Assembly (NCBI GenBank): GCA_035640715.1
Contig: DASQVO010000105.1
Location: 1-22,631 of the forward strand
Length of the DNA: 22,631 nucleotides
Direction: 5' to 3'
Origin: DASQVO01 sp035640715
GTDB lineage: Bacteria; Actinomycetota; Actinomycetes; Streptosporangiales; Streptosporangiaceae
Below, in pieces: positions 20,811 to 22,631 of this stretch. The translations under genes were made by a program, and so were the position numbers. Within the stretch, counting starts at the first letter, position 1. Every line of letters starts with the position of its first letter. The notes under the pieces are model-generated. The model had not been told where the DNA came from and made no database searches. It saw only the letters and a list, made by a program, of their open reading frames with translations.

Positions 20811-21015
20811 CCCAGACCCTCCTTGTGATGTGCAGTGACCCTAACCCTGATAAATGGATTGCATAGCCAGTACCGGCAGCCGCGCATGCACTCCTTCGCC
20901 TACGGTATTACGGAGCGGAAGTGATTCGGGTAACCGCGCACGGGGCCTGGCACCTTCCACGCTACCGGCAGTAAATCGGCGGGATGGTGAATCCGTGAGC
21001 AGTAAAGGAGACGAC
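20811..21015. promoter_or_regulatory. Divergent promoter region between GT-C and GT2 genes
   Basis: It carries the Shine-Dalgarno of the TTG-started GT-C gene on the left (minus strand, GGAGGG) and that of GT2 on the right (AAGGAG 21005-21010). TACCGGCAG occurs twice, near 20871 and 20962, as a possible paired site. No clear -35/-10 pair was identified. Confidence 0.4.
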
Positions 21016-22413
21016 ATGGAGCTGACCGTGGTCATGCCGTGTCTCAATGAGGCTGAGACGGTTGCGGTATGCGTCCGCAAGGCCGTGGGGTTCCTCAGCG
21101 AGAACGGCATCAGCGGTGAGGTCATTGTCGCGGACAACGGCAGCACGGACGGAAGCCAGCAGCTGGCGTCCGATGCCGGGGCCCGGGTCGTCCCCGTCTC
21201 GGAGAAGGGCTACGGTAACGCCCTGATGGGCGGGATCGTGGCCGCGCGCGGCCGTTTCGTCATCATGGGCGACGCGGACGACAGCTACGACTTCACCAGC
21301 CTCATGCCGTTCGTGGAGAGCCTGCGCGGCGGCGCCGACCTGGTGATGGGGAACCGTTTCAAGGGCGGCATCGAGCCGGGCGCCATGCCGGCGCTGCACC
21401 GCTACATCGGGAACCCGGTGCTCAGCTCGATCGGGCGGCTGTTCTTCCGCAGCAAGATCGGTGACTTCCACTGCGGGCTCCGCGGCTTCCGCAGGGACAG
21501 CGTGATGAAGCTCGGGCTGCAGGCGACCGGCATGGAGTTCGCGAGCGAGCTGGTCGTCAAGGCAACCCTGGCCGGCCAGCGCATCGAAGAGGTTCCCACC
21601 ACGCTGTCCAAGGACGGCCGGAGCCGGCCGCCGCACCTGAGAAGCTGGCGGGACGGCTGGCGGCACCTGCGCTTCCTGCTTCTGTTCAGCCCGCGCTGGC
21701 TTTTCTTCCTGCCCGGGCTGATCCTGTTCGTGCTGGGCCTGGTGATCGGCGCCGTCGTGGTGCCGAAGCCGCTCAGCATCGGTTCGGTCACGTTTGACGT
21801 CGACACGCTCGTCGCGGCGTCCGCCATGGTCGTCATCGGATTCCAGTCGGTGCTGTTCGCGCTGTTCACGAACGTGTACGCGAGCGCCGAAGGATTCCTG
21901 CCCGATAATCAGCAGGTCCGGCGCATCCTGGGCACACTCAGCCTGGAACGCGGCCTGCTCGCCGGGGGCGTGCTCGGTCTCGCCGGCCTCGTCGGCCTGG
22001 TCTTCTCGTTCTTCTACTGGCACGGCGCCAGCTTCGGTGCGCTGAACTACGACCATGCGCTGCGCCTCGTCGTGCCCTCGGTCACCGCCCTGATGATGAG
22101 CTGCCAGATCATCCTCGGCACGTTCTTCCTTTCCATCCTGGGCATCCGGCGCACCCGGCACCCGGCCATGGGCGCGCTGGAGACCGATGAGGAGGGCCGG
22201 GAGGCCGCGCCGGACAAGGTCAGCCGGGTCCGGGTGCCGCACGCGGCCGTCGGCGCGGTCGGCGTGGACACCGCCGCGCCCGCTGCTCCTGCGGCCGTGC
22301 CGCCGCCGCTGGCTGCCAGCAACGGCGATGTACCAGCCTCGCCGGCCGGCGAGGCTGCGGTACGCGCAGGGGCCCGCGGCGATGGGCGCGCGGCCGGTGC
22401 TGGCGAGGCGTAA
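21016..22413 (+). CDS. GT2 family membrane glycosyltransferase (polyprenyl-phosphate sugar synthase-like)
   Basis: A 465-residue protein. The cytosolic GT-A domain (about 1-220) has VVMPCLNEAETV, the nucleotide-binding VIVADNGSTDGS (Asp40), and the metal-binding DXD as Asp86-Ala-Asp88 in IMGDADDSYDF, followed by GADLVMGNRFKGG and DFHCGLRGFRR. Four hydrophobic segments follow (about 223-250, 270-292, 315-338, 350-376), then a hydrophilic Ala/Pro/Gly-rich tail of about 85 residues. This architecture is that of dolichol/undecaprenol-phosphate mannose or glucose synthases, which make lipid-linked sugar donors (family knowledge; the sugar is not certain). ATG 21016 has AAGGAG 5 nt upstream and starts right at the conserved fold, so it is preferred over longer starts. 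It could supply donors to the nearby PMT and GT-C enzymes (inference). Confidence 0.9.
   Translation: MELTVVMPCLNEAETVAVCVRKAVGFLSENGISGEVIVADNGSTDGSQQLASDAGARVVPVSEKGYGNALMGGIVAARGRFVIMGDADDSYDFTSLMPFVESLRGGADLVMGNRFKGGIEPGAMPALHRYIGNPVLSSIGRLFFRSKIGDFHCGLRGFRRDSVMKLGLQATGMEFASELVVKATLAGQRIEEVPTTLSKDGRSRPPHLRSWRDGWRHLRFLLLFSPRWLFFLPGLILFVLGLVIGAVVVPKPLSIGSVTFDVDTLVAASAMVVIGFQSVLFALFTNVYASAEGFLPDNQQVRRILGTLSLERGLLAGGVLGLAGLVGLVFSFFYWHGASFGALNYDHALRLVVPSVTALMMSCQIILGTFFLSILGIRRTRHPAMGALETDEEGREAAPDKVSRVRVPHAAVGAVGVDTAAPAAPAAVPPPLAASNGDVPASPAGEAAVRAGARGDGRAAGAGEA
22334..22357. repeat. Perfect 24-bp palindrome inside the GT2 tail
   Basis: CAGCCTCGCCGG followed by its exact reverse complement CCGGCGAGGCTG. 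It lies in the low-complexity tail coding region, about 60 bp before the stop. Confidence 0.85.
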
Positions 22414-22471
22414 TGCGCCCGGCTGGTTACGGCGAGGCATAATTACGAAAGCAGCAGCCGGCCGGTGGCCC

Positions 22472-22477
22472 TAGGCT
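22472..22477 (+). promoter_or_regulatory. -10-like box for a leaderless metG transcript
   Basis: TAGGCT lies 6 nt before ATG 22484 with no Shine-Dalgarno between, the usual spacing for leaderless actinobacterial mRNAs. Confidence 0.45.
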
Positions 22478-22483
22478 TTGACC

Positions 22484-22631
22484 ATGTCCTCGTCAACGCA
22501 ATCAGGCCGGCACATCCTGGCCGCACCGGCATGGCCGTACGCCAACGGCCCCCGTCACATCGGGCACGTCTCGGGTTTCGGGCTGCCCTGCGACATGTTC
22601 AGCCGGTATCAGCGAATGGCGGGGAACAGGG
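22484..22631 (+). CDS. metG: Methionyl-tRNA synthetase, N-terminal part (3' end outside window)
   Basis: Forty-nine residues are visible. After a short polar leader (MSSSTQSGR) comes HILAAPAWPYANGPRHIGHVSGFGLPCDMFSRYQRMAGN. This contains the class I nucleotide-binding HIGH motif (HIGH in NGPRHIGHVSG) and the AxPWPYANG-type start of the MetRS Rossmann fold. The enzyme attaches methionine to tRNA-Met, including the initiator. There is no Shine-Dalgarno; a -10-like TAGGCT just upstream suggests leaderless translation. It follows the GT2 gene by 70 bp on the same strand but probably has its own promoter. Confidence 0.96.
   Translation, partial: MSSSTQSGRHILAAPAWPYANGPRHIGHVSGFGLPCDMFSRYQRMAGNR

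Noticed and set aside
12353..20935. Shared ATTCGGGTAACC upstream of the SDR (12353-12364) and GT2 (20924-20935) genes
   Set aside because: An exact 12-mer pair is expected several times by chance in a window of this size, and the distances to the start codons differ (21 and 80 nt).
20962..22440. 492-codon minus-strand open frame over the GT2 gene
   Set aside because: Antisense to a gene with clear GT-A motifs and membrane helices; the product is His/Arg/Glu-rich with no recognisable domain.
1..22631. tRNA/rRNA genes, CRISPR arrays, insertion sequences, prophage genes
   Set aside because: I read both strands for T-loop-like sequences, regularly spaced repeats and transposase or integrase motifs and saw none. 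A tRNAscan or ISfinder search would be the decisive check.

Overview
This window looks like ordinary chromosome from a high-GC actinomycete, probably a filamentous one. The evidence is a very high GC content at third codon positions, a DtxR/IdeR iron regulator, a SigR-type ECF sigma factor, a multidomain PAS-GAF-PP2C-HATPase phosphatase, and the block of a protein O-mannosyltransferase (PMT) divergent from rsmI with metG close by. The last of these is a common actinobacterial arrangement. I saw no phage, plasmid, transposase, CRISPR or tRNA/rRNA signal. The exact genus cannot be fixed from the sequence alone.

Layout. Positions 1-3620 (+): the 3' end of pdxH, an IdeR-like regulator, then a large SpoIIE-type phosphatase fused to a RsbW-like ATPase. 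A 55-residue membrane protein is encoded on the opposite strand across the end of the phosphatase gene. Positions 3831-4979 (+): a thiolase, convergent with a response regulator/histidine kinase pair (7185-5021, -) and separated from it by a hairpin. Positions 9119-7377 (-): argS; 10314-9238 (-): plsX. Positions 10817-12187 (+): a KamA-family radical SAM protein with a long leader. Positions 12386-13159 (+): an HSD10-like 3-hydroxyacyl-CoA dehydrogenase. Positions 13534-15570 (+): a GT-C membrane glycosyltransferase, convergent with a SigR-like sigma factor (16322-15741, -) and PMT (18236-16671, -). Positions 18283-19212 (+): rsmI, whose 3' end overlaps a second GT-C glycosyltransferase (20810-19158, -). 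That gene is divergent from a GT2 polyprenyl-phosphate-type glycosyltransferase (21016-22413, +), and metG begins at 22484.

How the genes may work together. Four glycosyltransferase-type membrane proteins lie within about 9 kb (13.5-22.4 kb). A GT2 enzyme that could charge a polyprenyl-phosphate carrier, PMT, and two GT-C enzymes that use such carriers would fit a cell-surface glycosylation locus (inference). Thiolase and HSD10-like dehydrogenase are both beta-oxidation-type enzymes but are not in one operon. Regulation in the window covers iron (IdeR), probably thiol-redox stress (SigR-like), and an unassigned two-component system.

The most unusual content is in the intergenic DNA. A family of GC-rich imperfect-palindrome repeats occurs five times between 12.26 and 16.67 kb, each time just past a stop codon, and two of the copies are identical over 43 bp. 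Other items are a tandem motif in front of the sigma-factor gene, a 25-bp near-perfect palindrome next to a consensus Shine-Dalgarno that has no start codon, and a triple 18-nt repeat in the overlap of two convergent genes. I found no clear new multi-gene defence or biosynthetic system.
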